Part shown: piece by piece, positions 7,888 to 16,299 of the stretch
Numbering within the stretch: the first letter of the stretch is position 1
Layout: each line of letters begins with the position of its first letter
From: SXTU01 sp964496695
GTDB lineage: Bacteria; Verrucomicrobiota; Verrucomicrobiia; Limisphaerales; SXTU01
Length of the DNA stretch: 64,000 bases
Assembly (NCBI GenBank): GCA_964496695.1
Contig: CAZCBE010000023.1
Location: 1 to 64,000, forward strand
Reading direction: 5' to 3'
Notes under the pieces: generated by a model
Told to the model about the DNA's origin: nothing
Seen by the model: only the letters and a program-made list of their open reading frames with translations
Database searches by the model: none
Program-made: the position numbers and the translations under genes

Positions 7888-10800
7888 ATGATCGTTCACG
7901 CACAGGACTCTATGCCGTCAAAGACCGCCTTGGATACCGCCGCCGTCGAGACCGTCACCGAGGTCCGGCGGCAGGCAGCGCTGTTGAAAACGGGCGCCTT
8001 GCAGGACGCCATCTTCAACAGCGCGAACTTCTCCAGCATCGCGACTGATGAGGCGGGGGTCATTCAGATCTTCAATGTCGGGGCCGAGCGCATGTTGGGC
8101 TATGCCTCCGCCGACGTGGTGAACCGCGTCACGCCCGCGGAGATCTCCGATCCGCAGGAAGTGATTGCCCGCGCGCAGGCGCTGAGCGAGGAGCTGGGGT
8201 CCACGATTGCCCCGGGGTTCGAGGCGCTGGTGTTCAAGGCCTCGCGCGGCATCGAGGACATTTACGAGCTGACCTACATCCGCAAGGACGGCAGCCGTTT
8301 CCCGGCGGTCGTGTCCGTCACCGCGCTGCGCGATGCGGATGGCGGCATCCTCGGCTATCTCCTGATCGGCACCGACAACACCGCGCGCAAACGGGCGGAA
8401 GAGGCGCTGGCGAAAGCCGGGGCGTTGCAAAGCGCCATCTTCAACAGCGCCAACTTCTCGAGCATCGCCACCGATGCCAAGGGTGTGATCCAGATCTTCA
8501 ATGTCGGAGCGGAGCGGATGCTGGGCTACACCGCCGCGGAAGTGCTGAACAAGATCACCCCGGCCGAGATCTCCGATCCGCAGGAAGTGGTGGCGCGGGC
8601 CAAGACGTTGAGCGCGGAACTGGGCACCACAATTGCCCCGGGGTTTGAGGCGCTGGTGTTCAAGGCTTCGCGCGGCATAGAGGACATTTACGAACTGACC
8701 TACATCCGCAAGGACGGCAGCCGCTTCCCGGCGGTCGTGTCCGTCACCGCGCTGCGTGATGTCCACGATCACGGCGGCATCATTGGCTATCTGCTGATCG
8801 GCACGGACAACACCGCGCGCCAGCAGGTGGAGGAGGAGCGGAAGAAGCTGGATCAGCGCGTGCGCGACCAGCAGTTCTACACGCGCTCGCTCATCGAATC
8901 GAACATTGATGCCCTGATGACGACCGACCCGCTCGGCATCATCACCGATGTCAACAAGCAGATGGAGGCGCTCACCGGCTGCACGCGGGATGAGCTGATC
9001 GGCGCGCCGTTCAAGGACTGCTTCACGGATCCCGAGCGGGCCGAGGCGGGCATCCGGCGGGTGCTGGGTGAAAAGAAGGTCACCGACTACGAACTCACTG
9101 CGCGCGCCCGGGACGGCAAGGAGACCGTGGTGTCCTACAACGCCACCACCTTCTATGACCGCGAACGCCGGCTGCAGGGTGTGTTCGCCGCCGCGCGGGA
9201 TGTGACCGAGCGGAAGCGCTTCGAGCAGTCCCTCCAGGAGGCCAACCGCATGAAGAGCGAGTTCCTGGCGAAGATGAGCACGCACGAGCAGCTCCGCCAG
9301 TTGCTGGCGCACAGCCCGGCGGTGATTTACACGCTCAAGCTGGCCGGGCCCGAATCGTTTCCGCAGGTCGTCAGCGACAACATCACACTCGTGCTCGGCT
9401 TTTCCCTCGCGGAAACCGCCGAGCCATCGTGGTGGCTGGAAAACCTGCATCCCGAGGACCGTTCGCGGGTGCTGGCCGTAGTCGCGAACGGCCTCAAGGG
9501 GGACGGCTACTCGGCTGAATACCGCATCCGCCACAAGGACGGCACGTTCCGCTGGGTGGAGGACAACAGCCGCGTGGTGCGGGACGCCACCGGGCTGCCC
9601 AAGGAAATCGTCGGCGTATGGACCGAGATCACCGAACGCAAACGGGCCGAGGAGTCGCTGCGGCAGGCCGAGGCGAAGTTCCGCTCGATCTTTGACAACG
9701 CCGTCGAGGGCATTTCCCAGGCCACGCCCGAAGGGCATCTCATCACCGCCAACCCGGCGCTGGCCCGGATGCTCGGGTTTGAATCCGTGGAGAACCTGCT
9801 GGCCAGCTCGCCGTCCCTGGGCCGGGACGTTTACGTGAACCCGGACGACCGGACGACGTTCCTCCGGCTGACCGAGGAGAACGAGGTCAGCAATGGTTTC
9901 CAGTGCCAGTTCAAACGGCAGGACGGCCAGACGATCTGGGTTTCGCTCAACGGCCGCACGGCGCGGGATGCGAACGGGGTGGTGCAGTTCTACGACATCA
10001 CCTGCGAAGACATCACGGAGGACCGAAAGCTGGAGGAGCAGTTCCGGCAGTCACAGAAGATGGAGGCCGTCGGCCAGCTCGCCGGGGGCATCGCGCACGA
10101 TTTCAACAACATCCTCGGTGCGATCATCGGCAACACGGAACTGGCCAAGGCGGATGCGCAGCTCAGCCCGGGCACGGCCGACTGCCTCGATGCGATCATG
10201 AAGGCGAGCGAGCGGGCGTCCGATCTGGTGCGGCAGATTCTCGCCTTCAGCCGCCGGCAGGAACAGGCGCGCCAGCCGATGCAGTTGCAGATCGTCGTGC
10301 GGGAAGCGCTCAAGCTGCTGCGCGCCACGGTGCCCACGACCATCGAGCTTAAGATTCACCTCGCGAACAGCCCGACCGTGCTGGCCGATCCTTCGCAGAT
10401 TCACCAAGTGGTCATGAATCTCTGCACCAACGCCGCGCACGCCCTGCGCGGCCGGCCGGGCGTCCTCAAGGTTGAGCTGGCCGAGGTGGAAGTGGATGCC
10501 GACTTCGCGCAAACCCATGCCGACCTGGCCCCCGGGCAATACGTGCGGCTGACGGTGGCGGACAACGGCTGCGGCATGGACCGCGTCACGCAGGAGCGCA
10601 TCTTCGAACCGTTCTTCACCACCAAGCCGCCGGGCGAGGGGACCGGCCTCGGTCTCTCCGTGGTGCATGGCATCATGAAGAGCCACGATGGCGGCGTCAC
10701 CGTTTACAGCCAGCCGGGCGAAGGCACCACGTTCCACCTCTACTTCCCGGTCCTGGATGCGGCCACCGCCCCGGCGGTTGTGCTGCGCCCAGTGCCACGG

Positions 10801-11184
10801 GGGCAGGGCGAGCACATTCTGTTTGTGGATGACGAACTCGCGCTGGTGCTGCTCGGTCGCAAGGTCCTCGAAGGGCTGGGCTATCAGGTGACGACGAAGA
10901 CCAGCGCGCTGGCCGCCTTCGCCACCGTGCGCGACCATCCCAGCCACTTCGACCTCGTCATCACCGACCTGACCATGCCGGACATGAACGGGGCCGATCT
11001 GACCCGCAAGCTGCACGCGACCTGGCCGCAGCTACCCGTCATCCTCACCACCGGCTACAGCGCGACGCTGACCCAGGCGGGGGCGCATGAAATGGGCTTC
11101 CGCGAACTGCTGCTCAAACCGAACACCGGCCGGACCCTCGGCGAGGCCGTGCATCGCGTGCTGGCGGGAATTCGCGTGGCCTGA
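7888..11184 (+). CDS. Hybrid histidine kinase: five PAS (two tandemly duplicated), HisKA, HATPase, REC
   Basis: Protein of 1098 residues from ATG 7888; ATG 7912 is an alternative, with AGGA just before it. PAS1 (about 36-167) and PAS2 (178-311) are near-identical copies. PAS3 covers about 330-450 and is followed by a helix, MKSEFLAKMS, that looks like the first part of a HisKA domain but runs into PAS4 (about 470-590) before any HELRTP motif. PAS5 covers about 592-715. The working HisKA has H737 in GGIAHDFNNILG, the HATPase LCTNAAHALRG and GTGLGLSVVHGIM, and the C-terminal receiver has D1027 in VITDLTMPD and a Lys in LLKPN. No membrane segments. The CheY-like gene follows after 6 bases, so phosphotransfer between them is likely. 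Confidence 0.88.
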   Translation: MIVHAQDSMPSKTALDTAAVETVTEVRRQAALLKTGALQDAIFNSANFSSIATDEAGVIQIFNVGAERMLGYASADVVNRVTPAEISDPQEVIARAQALSEELGSTIAPGFEALVFKASRGIEDIYELTYIRKDGSRFPAVVSVTALRDADGGILGYLLIGTDNTARKRAEEALAKAGALQSAIFNSANFSSIATDAKGVIQIFNVGAERMLGYTAAEVLNKITPAEISDPQEVVARAKTLSAELGTTIAPGFEALVFKASRGIEDIYELTYIRKDGSRFPAVVSVTALRDVHDHGGIIGYLLIGTDNTARQQVEEERKKLDQRVRDQQFYTRSLIESNIDALMTTDPLGIITDVNKQMEALTGCTRDELIGAPFKDCFTDPERAEAGIRRVLGEKKVTDYELTARARDGKETVVSYNATTFYDRERRLQGVFAAARDVTERKRFEQSLQEANRMKSEFLAKMSTHEQLRQLLAHSPAVIYTLKLAGPESFPQVVSDNITLVLGFSLAETAEPSWWLENLHPEDRSRVLAVVANGLKGDGYSAEYRIRHKDGTFRWVEDNSRVVRDATGLPKEIVGVWTEITERKRAEESLRQAEAKFRSIFDNAVEGISQATPEGHLITANPALARMLGFESVENLLASSPSLGRDVYVNPDDRTTFLRLTEENEVSNGFQCQFKRQDGQTIWVSLNGRTARDANGVVQFYDITCEDITEDRKLEEQFRQSQKMEAVGQLAGGIAHDFNNILGAIIGNTELAKADAQLSPGTADCLDAIMKASERASDLVRQILAFSRRQEQARQPMQLQIVVREALKLLRATVPTTIELKIHLANSPTVLADPSQIHQVVMNLCTNAAHALRGRPGVLKVELAEVEVDADFAQTHADLAPGQYVRLTVADNGCGMDRVTQERIFEPFFTTKPPGEGTGLGLSVVHGIMKSHDGGVTVYSQPGEGTTFHLYFPVLDAATAPAVVLRPVPRGQGEHILFVDDELALVLLGRKVLEGLGYQVTTKTSALAAFATVRDHPSHFDLVITDLTMPDMNGADLTRKLHATWPQLPVILTTGYSATLTQAGAHEMGFRELLLKPNTGRTLGEAVHRVLAGIRVA
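7993..8820 (+). repeat. Tandem intragenic duplication of a PAS-domain unit
   Basis: Copy one is 7993-8388 and copy two 8419-8820, 426 bases (142 codons) apart. Long stretches are identical at the protein level (for example FEALVFKASRGIEDIYELTY) and highly similar in DNA. The second copy differs mainly by a two-residue insertion (VHDHGG against ADGG). This marks a recent in-frame duplication. Confidence 0.9.
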
Positions 11185-11190
11185 CCCGCT

Positions 11191-11562
11191 ATGAAAACCA
11201 TCCTGCTCGTTGACGATGACGAACCTTTCGCCGTCATGATCCACAAGACCCTCACGCTGCTCGGCTATGCCGTGATTCGCGCCCGTAATGGGAATGAGGC
11301 CCTGCAACTCTACAGCCCGCAGACCGTGGACCTCGTGCTGACCGACTTGATCATGCCTGACAAGGAGGGGCTGGAACTCATCACCGAACTGCGCCGGGCG
11401 CATCCCACCGTGAAGATCATCGCCATGTCCGGCGGCGGGCGGAACACGCCGGAAGAGTATCTGCCCATCGCCCGGCTCTTCGGCGCGATGACGACCCTGG
11501 CCAAACCGTTCCATCAGGACGAGCTGGCCAAGGCGCTTCGGGAGGGTCTCGCTGCGGCCTGA
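11191..11562 (+). CDS. CheY-like single-domain response regulator
   Basis: Protein of 123 residues consisting only of a receiver domain. The acidic pair is in LLVDDDEPF, the phospho-acceptor Asp in LVLTDLIMPDKEG, the Thr/Ser position in IIAMSGGG and the conserved Lys in TLAKPF. There is no DNA-binding or enzymatic output domain. It begins 6 bases after the hybrid kinase stop, so it is the last gene of the signalling operon and probably shuttles phosphate or acts on a protein target. The partner kinase cannot be told from sequence. Confidence 0.88.
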   Translation: MKTILLVDDDEPFAVMIHKTLTLLGYAVIRARNGNEALQLYSPQTVDLVLTDLIMPDKEGLELITELRRAHPTVKIIAMSGGGRNTPEEYLPIARLFGAMTTLAKPFHQDELAKALREGLAAA

Positions 11563-11674
11563 GAGCCTGGGTCATCGCGGTGGCTCGGCCTGGCGTAACT
11601 TTAAGTGCGCTGCGTTGATAGACCAGGAACCTGCGCGGTCCCTGGCATTCTGCCTGCCCCGGTTCAGTGCCGGT

Positions 11675-13252
11675 TCACTTCTTCCGTTCCTTGTGGTCCT
11701 GGATCAGGATGCTGAGCACCAGCCAGAACCCGCCGGCCGCCGCCGCCACAAAACAGAGGATCGCCAGCCCGGGGTAGCCGAAGAGGCGGAAGCTGGACTC
11801 CACCTGCATCAGGATCGAAGCGCCCATGATCAGCGCGGCGAGGATGATTCCGGTGGTGATGCGGTTCGCGATCTTCTGGAACCCTTCCATGATCATCTTC
11901 GCGTCCACGGCCTTGACCTTGATCTCGAACTCACGGTTCGTGATCGCGTCCATGATCTGGTTCAGCCGGCTGGGCAGTCCGCCGACGAAGTCCTTCATGT
12001 CCAGCAACGAATTGAGCAGGCTGCCCTGCGTGGCGTGCTTGCGCATGCGCTGGGACATGAGCTTGCCCACGTTGCGGCGGATGGAGGCGTTCGGATCAAA
12101 CGCGGGATCGAGGATCTTCCCGACCTCATCCAGTTGCAGCAGGGTCTTGCCCAGCAGCGTCAGCTCGCTGGGGACGAAGAGGCCGTTGTCCGCCGCGTTC
12201 TTGCTCACCTCCAGCAGGGACCGGCCCACGTTCATCTGCTGCAGGCCTTGATCCTGGTTCGCCGCCATGAGCTGGCTGATGCGGCGGCGGAACTCCATCC
12301 GGTCGAACTCCTCCGTGGTCTGGCTGATGCGGATCACGAGGTCCACGGCCTCGTCGCTGTTGCCCTCGCTGATCGCCACCAGCAGCTTCAGCAGGCTCTC
12401 CTGCATCGCCGGCGTCGTATGGCCGACCATGCCCAGGTCGAGCAGGGCGATGTGCCCGTCGTCGGTGAGGAAGACGTTGCCCGGATGCGGATCGGCATGG
12501 AAGAGGCCGTCCACCAGCACCTGCTTCAAGTAGGCCTTGAACAGCTCCTCGGCCAGCGGTCCGCCGTTCATTTCCAGGCGGCCCAGGGGACCGATGGCCG
12601 TGATCTTCCGGCCCTGCACGTAATCCATGGTGAGCACCGCACGCGTGCTGTAGTCCGGCACCGGCTGCGGGATCTGGATCAGCGGGAACTCCTTCAGGTT
12701 CGCGCCCACCGCGATCAGGTTCTGCGCCTCGCGTTCGTAATTCAGCTCCTGCTGGATGGACACGCGAAACTCCTCCAGGATTTTCAGGAAGCGATGCCGC
12801 CGGCCCATTTCCGTGTGCGCGTCAAAGAAGGTGGCGATCTCCTCGAGCACTTCAAAATCGTCCGCGATCTGCTTGCGGATGTTGGGCCGCTGGACTTTCA
12901 CCACCACGAGGCGTCCGTCACGCAACGCCGCCGAGTGGACCTGCCCCAGCGAGGCGGCAGCGATCGGCTCGGGATCGAAGCGGGAGAAGGCCTTGGAAAT
13001 CCGCACGCCGAGTTCCGCCGCCACGATGTGCTCCACCTCGGCGAACGGAAACGGTTTGACCTTGTCCTGGAGGCGCGCGAGGGCCTTCAGGTAAGGCTCG
13101 GGCAGCAAGTCCGGCCGGCCGGAGAGCACCTGCCCCAGCTTGACGTAGGTGGGCCCCATCGCCTCCAGGTCGTCCGCCAGTTGATCGGGCGTCGCCTGGC
13201 TGGCCCCGGCGGCCTTGATCTGTTCGGGATCAACGTCCTTCTCGATGTCCAT
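11675..13252 (-). CDS. AarF/UbiB/ABC1 family atypical kinase
   Basis: Protein of 525 residues as currently open from an internal ATG at 13252. It has the UbiB-family KxGQ motif (YVKLGQVLSGRPDLLP), the Ala-rich loop (AAASLGQVHSA), the ATP Lys in VVKVQRPN, and the catalytic HADPHPGN and LLDLGMVG segments. Two C-terminal membrane helices follow (ITTGIILAALIMGASIL and a second ending LSILIQDHKERKK). UbiB proteins support ubiquinone or isoprenoid metabolism. The natural N-terminus appears to lie at 13339: that frame reads MKFSAAHLKRYQEIALLL, then TAG, then KYGRSDLVQQM, which continues into this frame. So this is either a shortened protein, a nonsense mutant, or a base-call error. No operon partner on this strand. 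Confidence 0.85.
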   Translation of the reverse strand: MDIEKDVDPEQIKAAGASQATPDQLADDLEAMGPTYVKLGQVLSGRPDLLPEPYLKALARLQDKVKPFPFAEVEHIVAAELGVRISKAFSRFDPEPIAAASLGQVHSAALRDGRLVVVKVQRPNIRKQIADDFEVLEEIATFFDAHTEMGRRHRFLKILEEFRVSIQQELNYEREAQNLIAVGANLKEFPLIQIPQPVPDYSTRAVLTMDYVQGRKITAIGPLGRLEMNGGPLAEELFKAYLKQVLVDGLFHADPHPGNVFLTDDGHIALLDLGMVGHTTPAMQESLLKLLVAISEGNSDEAVDLVIRISQTTEEFDRMEFRRRISQLMAANQDQGLQQMNVGRSLLEVSKNAADNGLFVPSELTLLGKTLLQLDEVGKILDPAFDPNASIRRNVGKLMSQRMRKHATQGSLLNSLLDMKDFVGGLPSRLNQIMDAITNREFEIKVKAVDAKMIMEGFQKIANRITTGIILAALIMGASILMQVESSFRLFGYPGLAILCFVAAAAGGFWLVLSILIQDHKERKK

Positions 13253-13282
13253 CTGCTGGACCAGGTCGGACCGGCCGTATTT

Positions 13283-13339
13283 CTACAGCAGGAGGGCAAT
13301 TTCCTGATAGCGTTTGAGATGGGCGGCGGAGAATTTCAT
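13283..13339 (-). pseudogene. Original 5' end of the AarF gene, closed by an in-frame TAG
   Basis: From the ATG at 13339 eighteen codons (MKFSAAHLKRYQEIALLL) precede TAG at 13285-13283; the next codons are in frame with the AarF-like protein and match the usual start of that family. TAG is used as a normal stop elsewhere in the window (for example at 7697 and 19913), so recoding is unlikely. Confidence 0.65.
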
Positions 13340-13365
13340 TTGAGCTCAACCCGCATTCTAGAATC

Positions 13366-13640
13366 AAACCACGGATACACACGGATGGACACGGATGGCA
13401 GAAACACCGGCCCAGCAGTGGTTTTACGCGCACTCCGAAGCAGGCGGACGCTCATGCGGAGGAGCGCGGCCTTCAGGCCGCAGAAACGGGAGCAAGTCAG
13501 GGGCGGTTCGGACGCGCTTTCCCAGCCGCAGCCTTCTGTGGCGTAAACGCCGCGCTCTGCTTGCCGCCGACGCGCCTCCGGCACGCTCGGCTTCAGCATC
13601 CGGGTTTTATCCGTGTGCATCGGTGTCCATCCGTGGTTGG
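13366..13640. repeat. Inverted repeat element of the 'ccacggatggacacggatgg' type
   Basis: The left arm at 13366-13400 (CACGGATACACACGGATGG, then GACACGG) and the right arm at 13605-13640 (reverse complement CCACGGATGGACACCGATG) face each other about 205 bases apart. Such arms recur between genes in verrucomicrobial genomes. The space between holds no gene that I can support. Confidence 0.6.
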
Positions 13641-13843
13641 AAAATTCTGGTTCCAAAGCGTCGCGTCAGAACGCCTGCCTCAGCGCGGAGCTTGGCGCGG
13701 AGCGGAGACGCGCGGCGTCTTGGCGCGGATCTCGGTGCGGCCGGCTGATCCGCGGGCGTCCCGGGCCAGCGGATATTCGCGGGGATCGGAGGGTCGCTTG
13801 TTGCTGGGTGCGGTTTTGGGCTGTTTGGCTGGGCTGGGGGTTT

Positions 13844-14044
13844 TCATAAGCATCGGGTGCCGCCGCTGGCTGGCTGGTATATTTTTGCAACGCCTGCTGA
13901 TTCAAGCGTGACCGGTGCCCGCTTGCGGAACAGCCGGCCCAGAACGAGGACGAAGAAGGCTCCCCCGAGGCCGCCACCACGCTGGAGATACAGCAGGGAG
14001 TTGCCGCCGGCGGCAAACAGGGACTGGCAGAACAGGGCAATCAT
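13844..14044 (-). CDS. Possible small membrane protein (66 residues)
   Basis: The frame begins MIALFCQSLFAAGGNSLLYL and contains a second hydrophobic, glycine-rich stretch (GGGLGGAFFVLVLG) followed by a basic tail (RLFRKRAP). One or two membrane segments are plausible. I recognise no family. Its ATG overlaps (ATGA) the stop of a leader frame that starts in the GGGGT/ACCCC element at 14193, the same layout seen before the kinase at 7888, which supports it being real. The plus strand here has no better candidate. It could still be a chance frame. Confidence 0.4.
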   Translation of the reverse strand: MIALFCQSLFAAGGNSLLYLQRGGGLGGAFFVLVLGRLFRKRAPVTLESAGVAKIYQPASGGTRCL

Positions 14045-14196
14045 GGACGTTGAAAGAATGTCGCTCGCTGGTGTGCGCGAACGGCTGAACGGCGACCAAA
14101 ACTATTGCGACCGCATCCGGGCCTGGTCGCAAATCGTGAGCGGCTTTTCCTCTCACGCCGCCCGCACGGTAGGCGGGGCTGGGTCGCCCGGACCAT
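14041..14196 (-). CDS. Possible 51-codon leader frame opened by the repeat element
   Basis: The ATG of the element at 14193-14208 opens a frame of 51 codons that stays open and ends in TGA at 14043-14041, overlapping by 4 bases with the ATG at 14044. The product is Arg-rich, begins MVRATQPRLPCGRRERK and resembles no family I know. It may be a translated leader or simply an untranslated spacer. Confidence 0.25.
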   Translation of the reverse strand: MVRATQPRLPCGRRERKSRSRFATRPGCGRNSFGRRSAVRAHQRATFFQRP

Positions 14197-14208
14197 GGGG
14201 TGTAACCC
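14193..14208 (-). repeat. GGGGT/ACCCC-ATGG element, copy 5 (TAC subtype)
   Basis: Minus-strand GGGTTACACCCCATGG, between the haemoglobin-like gene (ends 14236) and the small membrane frame (starts 14044). It reads away from the gene upstream and toward the next start, 148 bases on. Confidence 0.65.
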
Positions 14209-14235
14209 GGTCCGTTGCGCTGCCAGTCCCGCTGG

Positions 14236-14964
14236 CTACCGCTCTGTGACGATCTGCGGACGGGTGCTCTCGACGATGGAGAGGAGTTTCTTCTGTTCCT
14301 TGTTCGGAATCTGGAGCCGGTCCAGCGAGGCCTTCAAATCGCCCAGCACGGCATCGAACTCCGGATTGGTGATCTTCATGTCCGCGTGGGCGGATTTCAT
14401 GTCCTTGCCGTCGTAGCGCACCGGCCCGCCGGTGGCCAGGACGAGGAACTGGACGAGGTGCTTCTTGAGGTTCGCAAGGTTGACCGTGGTCGCGCTCCAC
14501 GGGGGCGGGGCATCGCTCTTGCGAAACAGGAAAAAGCCGCGCTTCACGTCCTTGCGCTCCCAGTTCACGCGGGGGTCCTGCAGCACGCGGGGCGTGAAAT
14601 CCTCCACGATGGCGCTGATGCCCTTCTCGCCGCCGAGACGGTCGAAGAGCGCGAGCTTGCCCTCCACTTGCGCGGCCTGGCCATCGGCGGTGGTCCGGGC
14701 GGCCACGGCCTTCTTCGCGCCTTTTTCCCCGGCCCCTTCGCCGGCGCCGGAGAGCTGCTCGTCCCGGGCCATCCGCTGGCTGGCCCGCTGGTCGGCCTCG
14801 CGGCTGCCCGAGGTGAAGAACTCGTCCTTGTTCCGCCGGGCCTTCTCCGAGCTGCCGCAGCCGACGACGCTCAGGAGCATCGCGGCGGCGAGCCCGAGGT
14901 GGAGCGGGCGCAGCACCCTGGCAGACGGCGCGGTGAAGGGGATGGTTGAAGAGGCAGTGTTCAT
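14236..14964 (-). CDS. Lipoprotein with truncated-haemoglobin domain
   Basis: Protein of 242 residues from ATG 14964; a GTG at 14988 would add 8 residues. Residues about 24-40 are a lipoprotein signal (LGLAAAMLLSVVGC, Cys acceptor). A low-complexity linker follows, then a group I truncated-globin fold from LFDRLGGEKGISAIVEDFTPRV. The proximal His is in NLKKHLVQFL and LATGGPVRYDGKDMKSAH matches the globin G-helix region; the domain ends DRLQIPNKEQKKLLSIVE. Lipid anchoring would place it in the periplasm or outer membrane, unusual for this mostly cytosolic family, where NO or oxygen chemistry is the usual role. It is 35 bases downstream of the DUF748 gene and probably forms one transcript with it. 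Confidence 0.8.
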   Translation of the reverse strand: MNTASSTIPFTAPSARVLRPLHLGLAAAMLLSVVGCGSSEKARRNKDEFFTSGSREADQRASQRMARDEQLSGAGEGAGEKGAKKAVAARTTADGQAAQVEGKLALFDRLGGEKGISAIVEDFTPRVLQDPRVNWERKDVKRGFFLFRKSDAPPPWSATTVNLANLKKHLVQFLVLATGGPVRYDGKDMKSAHADMKITNPEFDAVLGDLKASLDRLQIPNKEQKKLLSIVESTRPQIVTER

Positions 14965-14999
14965 AAAATTCTGAAACGCAAAGGGCACAGGCTGGCCGG

Positions 15000-16136
15000 C
15001 TAGGGAGAGTCTCCGGCGGAGACGGGATCGCTGATCTGCGGTGCTTGAAAGGTGAGTCCGCCGACCGCGGGCTGGCCGCCTTCGAGACGTGGCATATAGG
15101 CGCGGACGAAGGCGTTCCGCAGGATGTTTCCCAGCGTGGCAAAGATGTCCGCCGTGGTCTGGCCCGTCGCCTCCCCGCTGAACGGGATGAGCGTGCCGAA
15201 CTGGTCGCGGGACTGGTTCTTGAGCAGGGTGGTGGCCCCGCCGACCAGCGCCTGCCAGAAGAACTGGAGCACGTTGTCCTCCTGCAGGTCCTCGCGGAAG
15301 CTGAAGACCAGCAGATTGCGGAAGAGCGGCTTGGCATAGCCGGTGATCTGGCCTTCCTTCACGTCGGTCTCCACGACGAGGTCGAACCAGCCCCGCTTGA
15401 AATTGAATTTGCCGTAGGCGAGCGCGAGATCGTTGATCTGAGTCACGTCGAGACTCAGGAGCCGCAGGGCCATGTGGAAAGTCGGCCGGTAGGCGAACGG
15501 ATCAAGGGTCATCCGATACTCGAACTTGGCGTGGTCCATGGCCAGCCCGGTGGCATGCACGGTCGAGACAAGCGGATTGGTCTCGTCGTAGATGTTGCCG
15601 AGGTTGTCAATCGTCGCCTCCAGTTTGGAGAGGTAAACGTCCACCGGCTTGGCGGTCTGGTAGGCACGGAAGTGGATGGCCCCGTCATGGATCACCGCGC
15701 TGTTGATTTTGAAGGGGAACAGCTCCTTGAGCATCAGCAGCCAGGGCGCGCCGCCGCCCGTCTGCGCCGCGCCCTCGGCGGGTGCGTCCACGAAATTGAT
15801 CTCGGGCTGGTCCATCACCACCCGCCGCACCACCCGGCCCTGGCGCAGTGCCTTCCATTCCAGGGCGAAATCCACCTGCCTGGCCGCGAAGAACGGGACG
15901 GGCACGCTGCCGGCGGTCTTGCTGATGCGCACGTCCTCGATGGAGTAGGCGCCGCGCCAGAGATGAATTTTCACTTCGCCAATCTTGCCGTCGTAGAGCG
16001 GATTACGGTCGAGGGTCCGGTTGACGTAATCCCGCACCACGCGCGGAAGGATCGCGCGGCCGACGCCCAGCCCGACGACAAGCAACAGCAGCGAAATTCC
16101 AACGATGCGCCACGTCCGGGATCGGACGGGCTTCAT
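15000..16136 (-). CDS. DUF748 (AsmA-like) envelope protein
   Basis: Protein of 378 residues from ATG 16136 (MKPVRSRTWRIVG); an ATG at 16196 is possible. One N-terminal membrane anchor (IVGISLLLLVVGLGVG) and then a long periplasmic region of the DUF748 type: YDGKIGEVKIHLWRGAYSIE, QPEINFVDAPAEG and VIHDGAIHFRAY are typical segments. Family members are AsmA-like proteins thought to act in envelope assembly or lipid handling. The haemoglobin-like lipoprotein follows. A copy of the GGGGT/ACCCC element lies 126 bases before the start and points toward it. Confidence 0.75.
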   Translation of the reverse strand: MKPVRSRTWRIVGISLLLLVVGLGVGRAILPRVVRDYVNRTLDRNPLYDGKIGEVKIHLWRGAYSIEDVRISKTAGSVPVPFFAARQVDFALEWKALRQGRVVRRVVMDQPEINFVDAPAEGAAQTGGGAPWLLMLKELFPFKINSAVIHDGAIHFRAYQTAKPVDVYLSKLEATIDNLGNIYDETNPLVSTVHATGLAMDHAKFEYRMTLDPFAYRPTFHMALRLLSLDVTQINDLALAYGKFNFKRGWFDLVVETDVKEGQITGYAKPLFRNLLVFSFREDLQEDNVLQFFWQALVGGATTLLKNQSRDQFGTLIPFSGEATGQTTADIFATLGNILRNAFVRAYMPRLEGGQPAVGGLTFQAPQISDPVSAGDSP

Positions 16137-16262
16137 CGGCTGAGGGGTTGGAGCTTGAGCTTTCACAGTCCGAAGTTCACCGCCCGGACGGGGCATCCGT
16201 GCGGTCCGGCTTCCTCGCTTCGCTGAGGGCTTGCCGGACAATGGCACGGAACCGTGCGGGGA

Positions 16263-16280
16263 CCATGGGGTGTTGACCCC
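16263..16280 (-). repeat. GGGGT/ACCCC-ATGG element, copy 6 (CAAC subtype)
   Basis: Minus-strand GGGGTCAACACCCCATGG between the YihY and DUF748 genes. The core TGGGGTCAACACCCCATGGT is shared with copy 7. Its ATG opens a 29-codon frame that ends in TGA near 16177 without touching the next start. Confidence 0.7.
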
Positions 16281-16299
16281 ACAGGGAATGGCCGGGCGA

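Noticed and set aside
13283..13285. TAG recoding to explain the AarF stop
   Set aside because: TAG ends other genes normally (7697-7699, 19913-19915), so genome-wide recoding is unlikely.
11615..13546. 643-codon plus-strand frame opposite the AarF gene
   Set aside because: High GC gives long antisense frames. The minus strand carries full kinase motifs, the plus strand none (His/Arg/Leu-rich without a pattern).
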